A stretch of 35,580 bases of DNA from Deltaproteobacteria bacterium (GTDB lineage: Bacteria; Desulfobacterota; Desulfobulbia; Desulfobulbales; Desulfocapsaceae), in assembly GCA_026388715.1 (NCBI GenBank), contig JAPLJF010000025.1, forward strand, positions 1 through 35,580. The letters run 5' to 3'. Positions 1 through 7,839 of the stretch are shown here, in pieces (position 1 is the first letter of the stretch; every line of letters begins with the position of its first letter). Under the pieces are notes generated by a model. That model was not told the DNA's origin. It made no database searches and saw nothing but the letters and a program-made list of their open reading frames with translations. The translations under genes were made by a program, and so were the position numbers.

Positions 1-156
1 GATTTACTGTTTGCCTCAATTTGGCTGAGAAAACGGCACAATTTCTTGCCGCTATGTCAATAGCTTTTTGTGATTTTTTTACAAATTTTTAACATATAGT
101 TTCAGTCATGCTGTTGGCTGAAACTCCAAACTCCAGTGAAATAGATCGATATGCAA

Positions 157-198
157 AAGCCCGCTTCGTTTCACAATATGATGAAACGAAGCGGGCTT
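157..198 (-). terminator. Rho-independent terminator of the Usp/TSUP operon
   Basis: A perfect 17-bp inverted repeat (157-173 and 182-198, arm core GCCCGCTTCG) encloses an 8-nt loop. It lies about 50 bp past the stop of the tandem Usp gene, the last gene of the leftward operon. Its leftward tail is a short T run and on the + strand it is followed by a T-rich stretch, so it may act in both directions. Positions 1-156 hold only a weak 8-bp inverted repeat (98-105/118-125) and no gene I can support. Confidence 0.85.
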
Positions 199-248
199 CT
201 TGGCCTTTTTCCCTACAACCTTCAGCCTCTTATCTGAAGCTTACGATA

Positions 249-1103
249 TTATACATGACAGACGAGAACTGGACAATTAGCATAGCCGATAACCCGCTCG
301 GTGACACTGCCCATAAGCAGGCGGGTCAATCCTTTCCGACCATGAGAACCCATAACAATAAGATCGCTTGACCGTTCTGTTGCCAGATCAACAATGGCCT
401 GATGGGGTTCTCCGTCTTTGACGAATACTTCCGCTTGCACCCCAAGATCGCCGGCCCACTTCTTCACCTTGTCCAGGACCTTGTCTGCCTCCTTATACAT
501 CCCTTGAATAATCGTCTGGCCCAAGGCGTAGAACTCATCATTGGTATAGACCACGGAAACAGCAGCAAGCCTTGACCCTCGCTCCTGGGCGATCTCCAGA
601 GATCTCGCCAGGGCATTGTCACACGATGGCGAACCATCCGTTGCCAGCAGGATATTTCCCCAGGCAAGGGTACACTTTTCCGGAATCACCAGGACATCTT
701 TGCGTGTATGGCCGATGACCCTGGCAGTCACGCTGCCCATGAGTTCTCGCTCCAGATTGCCGCCGCCGCGGCGACCCATAATAATGAGATCACAATTTTC
801 CTCAGCGGCCACACGCACGATCTGTTCATACGGCTCGCCTTGCTCCAGATCGGTCAGGATGTGAACATCTTCACTCTCAGCAATCTTCCGGGCCTCGGCC
901 AGCAACCGCTCACCAGGCCCGGTAATAGCCTCTTTGATATGGGAGACACCAATGAGGTCAAGATCGCCCTGATAGGTTGGCACCACCGCCAGCACCTTGA
1001 TCCAGCTTTTGTCTTCCCTGGCAAGCTTCCCGGCCAGGGTAAGGGCGTTTTTGGCAGAGGATGACCCATCGTAGGCTACCAGGATCTTCCGATATTTAGC
1101 CAT
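249..1103 (-). CDS. Universal stress protein with two tandem Usp domains
   Basis: This is a cytoplasmic protein of 284 aa with two complete Usp (HUP-fold) domains. Each starts with a beta strand of the 'ILVAYDGS'/'ILLATDGS' type and ends in the ATP-binding pattern G-2x-G-9x-G-S (MGRRGGG...MGS in the first, MGSHGRK...MGS in the second). Both halves are therefore predicted to bind ATP. I chose ATG at 1103 because GGAG lies 6 nt upstream; a longer reading from a TTG five codons earlier has no such site. The start overlaps the end of the TSUP gene by 8 nt, which suggests translational coupling. It is the last gene of the five-gene leftward operon. Usp proteins act in stress responses; its specific role beside an anion exporter is inference. 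Confidence 0.93.
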   Translation of the reverse strand: MAKYRKILVAYDGSSSAKNALTLAGKLAREDKSWIKVLAVVPTYQGDLDLIGVSHIKEAITGPGERLLAEARKIAESEDVHILTDLEQGEPYEQIVRVAAEENCDLIIMGRRGGGNLERELMGSVTARVIGHTRKDVLVIPEKCTLAWGNILLATDGSPSCDNALARSLEIAQERGSRLAAVSVVYTNDEFYALGQTIIQGMYKEADKVLDKVKKWAGDLGVQAEVFVKDGEPHQAIVDLATERSSDLIVMGSHGRKGLTRLLMGSVTERVIGYANCPVLVCHV

Positions 1104-2433
1104 GACGGACTCCGGCAAGCGTTTTTTGGGCTCTCCGATCAGCGGTCATCCCCTTGACCATGGCCACAACGATGATCAGACCGGCAGAACCAAGGGCCAG
1201 GAGCAGGGACCAGTAACTGATCCTTTCCAGCACGGCAATGGTGCCCGCATCGATCGGCGCGATCATTCCAACATCGGCCAGGTAGCCGGGAACCATGACG
1301 CCACGGCTGACCGCAACAATCAGCATGGTGGTGGCCATAACCACCTTGATGATGTAATCCTTGACATAGGTGGTGCCCAAGGCCCCAAGTTGCACGCCAA
1401 TAAGGGAGGTGGCCAGGAGCAGCAGGGAAAGACGGATATCAATCAAACCGCTTAACCCCCACTGCACGGAACCCCAGGCCCCCATGACAAAGGCAATGAT
1501 CAGCTCGGTGGCGCTGGCGACCACGGCAGAAGCGCCGAGGACATAGATCATGCCGGGGACACCGACAAAGCCGCCGACGGCGATGGTTGCGGCCAGCATA
1601 CCGGTGAGCACGCCAATCGGGATGGTGATCCAGGCGGAGATGGTGATATTGGCAGTCTTGAAATGGATCATGGGGGGAAGATTGATCTTCTGCATGGCAA
1701 TGGCCAGCTTACTCACGGTCTCTTCACCACCACCCTTAGCCATCTTCCAGGCATCGTAAAACACGTAGCCGCCGACAAAAACGAGGACAACCATAAAAAC
1801 CGCGCTGATATAGAGATTGGAACCGGCGCCGCCAAACTGACTCAGGATGAATTTCTGAATCTTGATACCGATCTGCACTCCAATAATGGCAGTGACAGAC
1901 ATAACTAGACCGAGCTTAATATCGGCCTGACCATATTTCCAGCGTTTATAGGCGCCGACCATGGCCTTGGGAAACTTGTGGCACATATTGCTGGCCACGG
2001 CCACCGCGCCCGGAACGCCAAGGGACATCATGGCCGGAGTCATAACAAAAGCGCCGCCGGAACCGATGAAGCCGGAGAGCAATCCACCAATGGCGCCAAT
2101 GGCAAGCAAGGCCAAAAGCTTGCTCACTGTCATATCCATGAACATGACGGAGAAGTCCTTCATCACATTTTCCCCGGCATGTTTATCGAGGTTGATCAAC
2201 ACCTTGGTGTTCATCTTCATGTCTTCAATCTTCATCTTCTCGCCAAGGGCCAGGGTCCGGACCTCCTTGGTGCCATCTTTCACAAAGACCACTGTGCGCT
2301 CGGCACCATTAACCTGGGTCACAATGCCCTTGAGCATATCCTTGGATGGCCCGTCTCCCGCGGCAAAGGCAGACTGGGTCAAAACCGGAAGAGCGGCGAG
2401 GACAAACATACATATCAGCAATAACTTCTTCAT
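1096..2433 (-). CDS. TSUP (TauE/SafE) anion exporter with a periplasmic N-terminal domain
   Basis: This 445-aa inner-membrane protein belongs to the TauE/SafE family, whose members export sulfite, sulfoacetate or other sulfur-containing or organic anions. A signal peptide (about residues 1-24, cut near AFA-AGD) precedes a soluble segment of about 75 residues (25-100) predicted to lie outside the cytoplasm. The typical set of hydrophobic helices follows, including the family's glycine-rich start (GGLLSGFIGSGGAF). Ordinary TSUP proteins are about 250-280 aa, so the exported N-terminal domain is an addition. ATG 2433 has AAAGGAGAT just upstream; a TTG start eight codons earlier is rejected. Substrate is not readable from sequence; sulfite or a related sulfur anion is the natural guess in a sulfate-reducer-like genome. 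Confidence 0.88.
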   Translation of the reverse strand: MKKLLLICMFVLAALPVLTQSAFAAGDGPSKDMLKGIVTQVNGAERTVVFVKDGTKEVRTLALGEKMKIEDMKMNTKVLINLDKHAGENVMKDFSVMFMDMTVSKLLALLAIGAIGGLLSGFIGSGGAFVMTPAMMSLGVPGAVAVASNMCHKFPKAMVGAYKRWKYGQADIKLGLVMSVTAIIGVQIGIKIQKFILSQFGGAGSNLYISAVFMVVLVFVGGYVFYDAWKMAKGGGEETVSKLAIAMQKINLPPMIHFKTANITISAWITIPIGVLTGMLAATIAVGGFVGVPGMIYVLGASAVVASATELIIAFVMGAWGSVQWGLSGLIDIRLSLLLLATSLIGVQLGALGTTYVKDYIIKVVMATTMLIVAVSRGVMVPGYLADVGMIAPIDAGTIAVLERISYWSLLLALGSAGLIIVVAMVKGMTADRRAQKTLAGVRHG

Positions 2434-2487
2434 TGTGGGTACATCTCCTTTGTGCAAGCTTGTAAGTAACTTATAAATAGCTGAAAA

Positions 2488-2829
2488 TTATTTTTTGGCC
2501 TCAAGACCCAGACTGCTCAGCAGATTGCTGGCAAAGGCCCCATGGATAAAGGAAAAGAAAAAAGCCGCGCCCACGGGAAACACCCAACGCCAACCGCCCA
2601 TGGTAAAGGTATCAGTTACCAGTTGTTCATTCTTAAACAGCAGGATATAGGCGGTAATCGAGATTGCCCCAAAAAAAACAGTCTTCAGGTAGGGCTTGTT
2701 TTTAACCGGAACCGGAACTGTCACCTTACTCTTCTTCCCATCTTTCAGGATCTCCCTTGCCGTATCATGTTCTCCTGCTTCGGCAAAGGCTACCGCCATC
2801 ATGTTTTTGTCAAATCGTGTTACTTCCAT
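2488..2829 (-). CDS. Small two-helix membrane protein with N-terminal FAEAGE motif
   Basis: This 113-aa protein is not one I recognise. Residues 15-20 are FAEAGE, inside a segment (about 5-28) that matches segments in the next two upstream genes. A short basic stretch follows, then two hydrophobic segments, about 48-66 and 81-104. A likely arrangement is a cytoplasmic N-terminal motif anchored to the membrane by two helices. ATG 2829 has GGGGAG upstream; an in-frame start 14 codons earlier would run through that ribosome site. It sits 54 bp upstream of the TSUP exporter gene and could be an accessory subunit of the exporter, which is inference from position and membrane character only. Confidence 0.8.
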   Translation of the reverse strand: MEVTRFDKNMMAVAFAEAGEHDTAREILKDGKKSKVTVPVPVKNKPYLKTVFFGAISITAYILLFKNEQLVTDTFTMGGWRWVFPVGAAFFFSFIHGAFASNLLSSLGLEAKK

Positions 2830-2880
2830 TTCACTTCTCCCCTCTTTTGTTAAATGTACTGTTAAATGCACAAAGCGTAG

Positions 2881-3405
2881 TCACGCCACCGGTTGTTCGG
2901 CATAAACCACCACCGGGCAGTGCAATGCATGAAATTTTGCCAGCATGGTTTCCCTGGCCTTCTGGCAACTTACATTGCCAGCCTCTATGGCATCGAAGAC
3001 AACACAGAGAAGATTCCGCCTGTTGACTGTATATTTGAGAACTTCTTCCGCCAGACACTCTTCTCCCATGACAAGCTGATAGACGATACCTTTTTCCCGT
3101 AATGAATCTTGAACCGCCTCAACCAATCTGTTCTTTTGTCCAGCTTCACAAGCCATACTCTCTTCAGCCGCATGAATCACATGGAAGATCTCTAAATTGC
3201 CACCAATGCGCTGGCAGAGCTGCATAGCATACTGCAGGGCCTTGGGATTGATCTCCGTTCTGTCAGTCCCAAGGAGCACACGCTTATAGGCATTCTTGTT
3301 AGGTTTAAGAAACTGACGGGCTATTTCGAACTCACCGGCCTCGGCAAAGGTTGCCGCGGTCATGGATTCTTCGAGTTTCTCAAAAATGGTTGCCAAAAGA
3401 CTCAT
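2881..3405 (-). CDS. Usp-like protein with FAEAGE N-terminus and no ATP loop
   Basis: This 174-aa protein joins an N-terminal FAEAGE segment (residues 20-25) to a Usp-like fold starting about residue 40 (RVLLGTDRTE) and ending with the typical last strand (CPVVVYAEQ). The Usp nucleotide loop G-2x-G-9x-G is absent; the matching region carries VSCQKARETM instead. It should therefore be a Usp relative that does not bind ATP in the usual way. The ATG at 3405 lacks a clear Shine-Dalgarno site. I kept it because the upstream residues (FEKLEESM) align with those before FAEAGE in the neighbouring proteins, while the alternative ATG at 3363 would cut into that segment. It is gene 2 of the operon. Confidence 0.82.
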   Translation of the reverse strand: MSLLATIFEKLEESMTAATFAEAGEFEIARQFLKPNKNAYKRVLLGTDRTEINPKALQYAMQLCQRIGGNLEIFHVIHAAEESMACEAGQKNRLVEAVQDSLREKGIVYQLVMGEECLAEEVLKYTVNRRNLLCVVFDAIEAGNVSCQKARETMLAKFHALHCPVVVYAEQPVA

Positions 3406-3432
3406 GAGTGGTTTCGTAATAAAAAAGTTGGT

Positions 3433-3612
3433 TCAGTGAGCTGCCGGGGTTGGCATAATCTTGCGACTGGCCACTTTTTTCCCCTTGGTTTGCTGTTCCT
3501 GTTTTGGTTTCCGGTCTCTGGCCAACTCTTCTTGGGCCCAATCAAACTCACCAGCTTCCGCAAAGGTTATCGCACTCATTATTTGATCAAATCGTGACAT
3601 TTTTGTGCTCAT
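3433..3612 (-). CDS. 59-aa FAEAGE-motif protein, first gene of the operon
   Basis: A short gene supported by an excellent ribosome site (GGAGG, 6 nt before ATG 3612) and by content. Residues 17-22 are FAEAGE in a segment matching the N-termini of the next two gene products, with a similar F-D/E-x start. The rest (about 31-59) is basic and glutamine-rich (RDRKPKQEQ, KGKK) with no membrane segment. No known family is recognised. Its stop lies 27 bp before the Usp-like gene. Lying first behind a sigma54 promoter, it should be the most strongly expressed product of the operon. It may be a free-standing version of the motif that is fused to other domains downstream. Confidence 0.8.
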   Translation of the reverse strand: MSTKMSRFDQIMSAITFAEAGEFDWAQEELARDRKPKQEQQTKGKKVASRKIMPTPAAH

Positions 3613-3687
3613 GGCAATCCTCCGTAGGGATATATATGTTTTTTAAAGTCTAATTCTTGAGTGACTCTGTTTTACACCACCTCATAA

Positions 3688-3703
3688 AGCAACAACCATG
3701 CCA
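3688..3703 (-). promoter_or_regulatory. Sigma54 (-24/-12) promoter of the FAEAGE/Usp/TSUP operon
   Basis: Read leftwards the site is TGGCATGGTTGTTGCT. It matches the sigma54 consensus TGGCAYR-N4-TTGCW at every defined position, with the invariant GG and GC 10 nt apart. The expected start of transcription is near 3677, giving a leader of about 65 nt before ATG 3612. A sigma54 activator gene lies 1.9 kb away, which makes it a likely regulator. The rest of the 3613-4160 gap is AT-rich and holds an enhancer-like palindrome, the repeat block before the kinase, and no gene I can support. Confidence 0.8.
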
Positions 3704-3777
3704 TCCGATTACTATATTTTTTTATGTTTTATTTCAAATAGTTACACTGTGCCATCTTGTCATGACCATCGTTGTTA

Positions 3778-3801
3778 TTCTGCAACACATGCAATGCAGA
3801 A
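3778..3801. promoter_or_regulatory. Candidate enhancer palindrome for the sigma54 promoter
   Basis: An inverted repeat TTCTGCA (3778-3784) / TGCAGAA (3795-3801) is spaced by 10 nt. It lies about 100-125 bp upstream of the predicted start of transcription, the usual distance for an NtrC-family activator site. Assignment to the neighbouring regulator is inference. Confidence 0.4.
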
Positions 3802-4022
3802 AAAAATATAATTAAATAAAATCAACATATTATATTATTGTTACAATAAAAAACACACTGTTACTAAATGCAACCTCTGGACTTTATTCCAGGCTGGAAG
3901 TATGGTATACACAGACAGAACGCGGACAGGATTACCATGGACACTGACTGCTCCAAAATCTCTTGACTCGGCCGTCATTCAGGTAAGCGAAGACTCCGGC
4001 CATGGCCCCTGCTAAATGGAAT

Positions 4023-4145
4023 GGTTATTTTGTAACGGCTCCTGCACCACGGGAACAATTTAATATCATTATTTAAAATGTAAAAACGGCATAAGGAGCC
4101 GTTACAAAATGAACAAAAAAAACCGTTCATTTTGTAACGGCTTTT
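4023..4145 (+). repeat. Three-armed GTAACGGCTCC repeat block in the kinase leader
   Basis: Arm 1 (4027-4043) is a perfect 17-base complement of arm 2 (4094-4110). Arm 2, extended to 4097-4114, is also a perfect 18-base complement of arm 3 (4125-4142) with a 10-nt loop. Arms 1 and 3 therefore compete for arm 2. The arm 2-arm 3 hairpin is followed by TTTT and ends 18 nt before the kinase ATG. The layout resembles an antiterminator/terminator pair. The same core also occurs at 7664-7716 and 9900-9920, so it may instead be a dispersed palindromic repeat that landed here. Confidence 0.7.
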
Positions 4146-4160
4146 AAAAAAAGGCTGATC

Positions 4161-5624
4161 ATGTTTCAACTTGGCATCCGCAAGAAAATAACCTACGGCT
4201 TTTATCTCTTGCTCATCATCACCGTAGGCTCGGCTATCCTGACTTTCGCCATCGTCAAACGGGTTGAAAGACAGGTGACCTTCGGTGAGGTTATTGAAGA
4301 TTTTTTCAATACGACCCTGGAGGTGCGCCGATTCGAAAAAAATTACTTCCTCTACCGCCAGGAAAAGGACTTTCAGGAAAATCAACTCTACTGGCTGAAG
4401 ATACGGGATATCTTTGAAAATAATTCTTCCGCCCTGCATCTGGTGGTTTCATCCGCTGATATTCAACGGTTGGCACATGTTATTACCGCCTATAATGAAT
4501 ACATGGGGCGGTTGCATGAATATGACCAGAGGATTGGCCACAAGAATGAAAGCAGCATCAGTAGCAATCAACTTCGCGGCCTGGAGCATCTGGAAGAACA
4601 GGTCCGGTCTTCCGGCAAAGAACTCACCGAGTTTGGCGAGAAGACCAGGGATACCGTCAAACAGAAGATCAAGCTGCTCCTGAAAACCACCCAGAACATC
4701 CTCCTGGCCTCGATGCTCTGTCTCTTTGTGGCCGCCCTGGCCATCGCCGCTTTTTTAGGGAGAAGGGTAGTCAGCTCTCTGAAGATGCTGGAGGGATACA
4801 CCAAGATCATTTCCCAAGGTGATTTTGTCGAGATTACGGTAGGGGAAGGAGAACAGGAAATCCGCTCACTGCTCACCGCCTTTAACCGCATGACCAAGGA
4901 GTTACAGATCCGGCAGCATCAACTGGTACAGTCGGAAAAACTGGCAGCCCTCGGCACCCTGTTATCCGGAGTGGCCCATGAACTGAACAATCCCTTGTCC
5001 AATATCTCCACCTCGGCCCAGATCCTGAGTGAGGAAATCGAGGAAGGCGATGCGGAGTTCAAGAAAAATCTTATTACCCAGATCGAGACCCAAGCTGACA
5101 AAGCACGGGATATTGTCAAAACCCTTCTCGAGTTTTCCCGAATCAAGGAGTTCAAAAAAGCAAAACTCCTCCTCAAAAAACTGGTGGAGGAGACCATCCT
5201 GCTCGTGCGGGGGCATGCGCCTGATAACGTCATCATCTCCGTAGAAATTCCGGAAGATCTCACAATCATTGCTGACAAGCAGCGGATGCAGCAGGTTCTG
5301 CTCAACCTGATCAAAAACGGGATAGACGCCATACAGGACAATGGCCATATCTGGATTTCCGCCTCCGATACCGGATATTATTCCAGCTATAACGGAGTGG
5401 AGATATTAATTGAAGATGACGGGCCGGGGATTGAAGCGGAACAGCTCAAGAAAATATTTGACCCGTTTTTTACCACCAAGGACGTGGGAAAAGGCTCCGG
5501 GCTTGGCCTGTTTATTGTGCATGACATTATTGAGTGGCATGGAGGGAGTATCACCGTGGACAGCAGGACCGGTCTTGGCACCACCTTCATTATATGGTTA
5601 CCGGAAACACAACAGGAAAGTTAA
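4161..5624 (+). CDS. Membrane sensor histidine kinase
   Basis: This 487-aa inner-membrane kinase should phosphorylate the regulator encoded 1 bp downstream. Visible parts: transmembrane helix 1 (about 12-32), a helical periplasmic sensor (33-178), helix 2 (about 180-200), HAMP (about 200-253), and HisKA with the phosphorylated His273 in GVAHELNNP. The ATPase domain has an N box at LLNLIKNGIDA (Asn386), G1 DDGPGI (419-424), F box FDPFF and G2 GKGSGLGL (443-450). This is the NtrB/ZraS-like class that often pairs with sigma54 activators. A weak ribosome site (AAGG) lies between the leader hairpin and ATG 4161. The signal sensed is unknown; the flanking exporter operons suggest an anion or envelope stress, which is inference. 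Confidence 0.93.
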   Translation: MFQLGIRKKITYGFYLLLIITVGSAILTFAIVKRVERQVTFGEVIEDFFNTTLEVRRFEKNYFLYRQEKDFQENQLYWLKIRDIFENNSSALHLVVSSADIQRLAHVITAYNEYMGRLHEYDQRIGHKNESSISSNQLRGLEHLEEQVRSSGKELTEFGEKTRDTVKQKIKLLLKTTQNILLASMLCLFVAALAIAAFLGRRVVSSLKMLEGYTKIISQGDFVEITVGEGEQEIRSLLTAFNRMTKELQIRQHQLVQSEKLAALGTLLSGVAHELNNPLSNISTSAQILSEEIEEGDAEFKKNLITQIETQADKARDIVKTLLEFSRIKEFKKAKLLLKKLVEETILLVRGHAPDNVIISVEIPEDLTIIADKQRMQQVLLNLIKNGIDAIQDNGHIWISASDTGYYSSYNGVEILIEDDGPGIEAEQLKKIFDPFFTTKDVGKGSGLGLFIVHDIIEWHGGSITVDSRTGLGTTFIIWLPETQQES

Positions 5625-5625
5625 T

Positions 5626-6987
5626 ATGAGTAATGAGACCGCAAAGATACTGATCGTTGACGATGAAGAGATAGCCCTGCACAATCTCAAGCATGTCCTG
5701 AAAAAAGAAGGGTACGATGTGACGGCCTCACAAAGTGGCCAGCGCGCCCTCCAGCTCCTGGAAGAACACAGTTTCGATCTTGTCCTCACCGATCTGAAAA
5801 TGGAAAAAGTTGGCGGGATGCAGATTTTAAAGCGCGCCCGGGAGCTGAATCCCGATATCGAGGTGATCATGATCACCGGCTATGCCACGGTGGACTCCGC
5901 CATCGAGGCAATGAAGGCAGGGGCGTATCACTATATCGCCAAGCCCTACAAACTGGACGAGGCGCGTAAGATTGTCCGGGAGGCCCTGGAAAAAATCGGG
6001 CTGAAACGGGAAAACAGCAGGTTGCGTGAATCCCTGAAGGTCTTCCAGGGAGAGGCCCGCCTCGTTACAAACAATCCGGGCATGAAGAAGCTGCTGGCCA
6101 TGGCCAGTCAGGTGGCCGCCTCTGACAGCAATATCGTAATCTGCGGGGAATCGGGCACCGGCAAGGAACTGCTGGCCCGTTTTGTCCACGCCTGCAGCAA
6201 CCGCCGAAAGGGCCCCCTGTTATCTGTGAATTGCGGGGCCTTTCAAGAGGAGCTACTGGCTAATGAGCTCTTCGGTCATGAAAAAGGGGCCTTCACTGGC
6301 GCCATGGAAACCAAAAAGGGATTGGTGGAGATGGCCGATGGCGGCACCCTTTTTCTTGACGAGATCACCGAGATATCTCTGGCCATGCAGGTGAAACTCC
6401 TCCGGGTGATCCAGGAAAAAGAGGTGATGCATCTTGGCGGGGTCGCCCCAATTCAGGTCAATGTCCGTTTTCTGGCAGCCACGAACAGGAATCTGGCAGA
6501 AGAGGTAAAACAAGGACATTTCCGCCAGGATCTGTTTTACCGGATCAATGTTGTTGCCCTCAACATCCCCCCCCTGGCCGAGCGCAAGGATGACCTCCCC
6601 TTGCTCATTCAGTATTTTATTAAGAAATACGGGGCATTAATGAATAAAGACGTCAGTAATATTGACCCAGAGGTGGTTGACATCCTGCTCCGCTATGATT
6701 TTCCGGGAAATGTGCGGGAGCTGGAAAATATCATTGAGCGCGGGGTGGCACTTGCCAGCGGCGACACCATTGAGGTCGGGCATCTGCCTGAAGACCTGCG
6801 GGGCACCTGTTTTCAGACCTTCCGCCGAAAAAGTGGCGCCATCCCCAGTCTTGCCGACCAGGAGCGGGCCTATATTGAATGGGTATTAAAGGAGCAAGGT
6901 GATAATAAGAGCCTGGCCGCCCAGGCATTGGGGATTGACCGGGTCTCGCTGTGGCGCAAGATCAAGAAATACGAGATGGAAGGATAA
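5626..6987 (+). CDS. NtrC-family sigma54-dependent response regulator
   Basis: This 453-aa cytoplasmic regulator has a receiver domain (about 5-118; phospho-acceptor Asp56 in VLTDLKM, Lys107 in AKPY). An AAA+ domain follows with Walker A GESGTGKE (174-181) and the sigma54-contact loop GAFTGA (221-226). A Fis-type helix-turn-helix lies at the C-terminus ([19 protein letters not shown]). It should activate sigma54 promoters after phosphorylation by the kinase upstream. The start is ATG 5626, 1 bp after the kinase stop, with AGGAAAG upstream; a longer in-frame reading reaching back to 5410 is only overlap with the kinase gene. The promoters at 3688 and 9015 are the nearest candidate targets. Confidence 0.95.
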   Translation: MSNETAKILIVDDEEIALHNLKHVLKKEGYDVTASQSGQRALQLLEEHSFDLVLTDLKMEKVGGMQILKRARELNPDIEVIMITGYATVDSAIEAMKAGAYHYIAKPYKLDEARKIVREALEKIGLKRENSRLRESLKVFQGEARLVTNNPGMKKLLAMASQVAASDSNIVICGESGTGKELLARFVHACSNRRKGPLLSVNCGAFQEELLANELFGHEKGAFTGAMETKKGLVEMADGGTLFLDEITEISLAMQVKLLRVIQEKEVMHLGGVAPIQVNVRFLAATNRNLAEEVKQGHFRQDLFYRINVVALNIPPLAERKDDLPLLIQYFIKKYGALMNKDVSNIDPEVVDILLRYDFPGNVRELENIIERGVALASGDTIEVGHLPEDLRGTCFQTFRRKSGAIPSLADQERAYIEWVLKEQGDNKSLAAQALGIDRVSLWRKIKKYEMEG

Positions 6988-6994
6988 AAAAATG

Positions 6995-7041
6995 CAGGGG
7001 ATCTTCGCAAACGGCCACAACACATTTGTAAAAATCCCCTG
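6995..7041. terminator. Weak hairpin between convergent genes
   Basis: CAGGGGAT (6995-7002) pairs with ATCCCCTG (7034-7041) across a 31-nt loop, in the 86-bp gap between two convergent genes. There is no T run, so termination is only a guess from position. Confidence 0.25.
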
Positions 7042-7073
7042 AACAGAGAACTTGAGGTTAGGGTCTTTAATTA

Positions 7074-7622
7074 TTAATGGCCGCCCACCTTGAGGATACC
7101 GCTGGCCGCCAGCACCAGAATACCGATCTCGACAATGGCCATAATCCCCATGGCCATGTCACCACGGGCAAAAAAACCGGGGATGATAACCCCGTAACAG
7201 ATGATGGTAATCCCGGCAAGGATGGCCACCGGCAGAAAGTTGAGGAAATCTGCATATCCCAGCAGCGAAAACCAGGCCCAGCCGCTCAGCACATGTCGCG
7301 GGGCATGATGAGCCCCGGCCCTGGACTCGTGCCCCTGAGCCTGCGGGGTTGCCGCATCTTGCTGGGCATGAACCCTGACCTTGAGGGAATGCCCTTCCGG
7401 AATATACTTATTTTCAACGGTGGTCAGGTAAACTCCTGATTTCGTGGCCCACAGGGTGGAAATATCCTGTAAGGGGATGAGGGGTTTCGTGACCCCGAAG
7501 ACATACAGGGCAAAGGTGATGACCATCAGAAACAGCCCGGCCAACATCCCTTTTTCCAGGATCCTGGCATACTGGAGCTGCTCAATGGATGCTTCTTTTG
7601 TTGGTGCGTTAGTTGTAGACAT
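7074..7622 (-). CDS. DUF1634-like membrane protein, partner of a TSUP exporter
   Basis: This 182-aa membrane protein has a first hydrophobic segment at about 27-45 and two more in the C-terminal third. A 60-residue loop rich in His, Ala and Gln (HAQQDAATPQAQ, GAHHAPRH) separates them. The C-terminal pattern of a helix, a charged turn (FFARGDMAMG) and a closing helix resembles DUF1634. That family is known mainly as a small companion of TSUP exporters, and a TSUP gene does lie 217 bp upstream on the same strand. The His-rich loop is unusual and could bind metal, which is speculation. ATG 7622 has AAGGAG 9 nt upstream. The family call is from memory of the pattern, not from a profile search. 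Confidence 0.75.
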   Translation of the reverse strand: MSTTNAPTKEASIEQLQYARILEKGMLAGLFLMVITFALYVFGVTKPLIPLQDISTLWATKSGVYLTTVENKYIPEGHSLKVRVHAQQDAATPQAQGHESRAGAHHAPRHVLSGWAWFSLLGYADFLNFLPVAILAGITIICYGVIIPGFFARGDMAMGIMAIVEIGILVLAASGILKVGGH

Positions 7623-7663
7623 AATCTATTTCTCCTTAAGGCACGCTGTGCCTCTCATAATTT

Positions 7664-7716
7664 AGGAGCCGTTACGAAATAACCATTACATTTTTGACCA
7701 TTTCGTTACGACGGCC
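7664..7716. repeat. GTAACGGCTCC palindromic repeat
   Basis: AGGAGCCGTTACGAAATAAC (from 7664) is the same core as the kinase-leader repeat. It is followed by a diverged inverted copy, CATTTCGTTACGACGGCC (7699-7716), giving an imperfect hairpin. It sits between the TSUP gene and the DUF1634-like gene. Confidence 0.65.
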
Positions 7717-7730
7717 ATGGATGGCATAGT

Positions 7731-7780
7731 GTCGCTCGCTCCATGGATGGATGAAGAGCGACCGACTCCTTATGTCGGTC
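7731..7780. other. Stacked small hairpins in the TSUP-DUF1634 gap
   Basis: GTCGCTC (7731-7737) pairs with GAGCGAC (7756-7762). GACCGAC (7760-7766) pairs with GTCGGTC (7774-7780). The word CCATGGATGG occurs twice just around them. With the repeat at 7664 they fill most of the 217-bp gap. They could be RNA processing or stabilising structures in the shared transcript, but no T run suggests a terminator. Confidence 0.45.
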
Positions 7781-7839
7781 ATGATATTCCAATGTTATAG
7801 TTATTTTTTGACAACGACTAATCACAAAATGGTTGCCCG

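Noticed and set aside
5410..5625. Upstream extension of the response regulator
   Set aside because: The added 72 residues are read from inside the kinase gene. ATG 5626 has its own ribosome site and gives a normal receiver start.
7721..7740. TGGCAT...GC on the + strand at 7723 as a sigma54 promoter
   Set aside because: Spacing between GG and GC is 9 rather than 10, and it points away from any nearby start.
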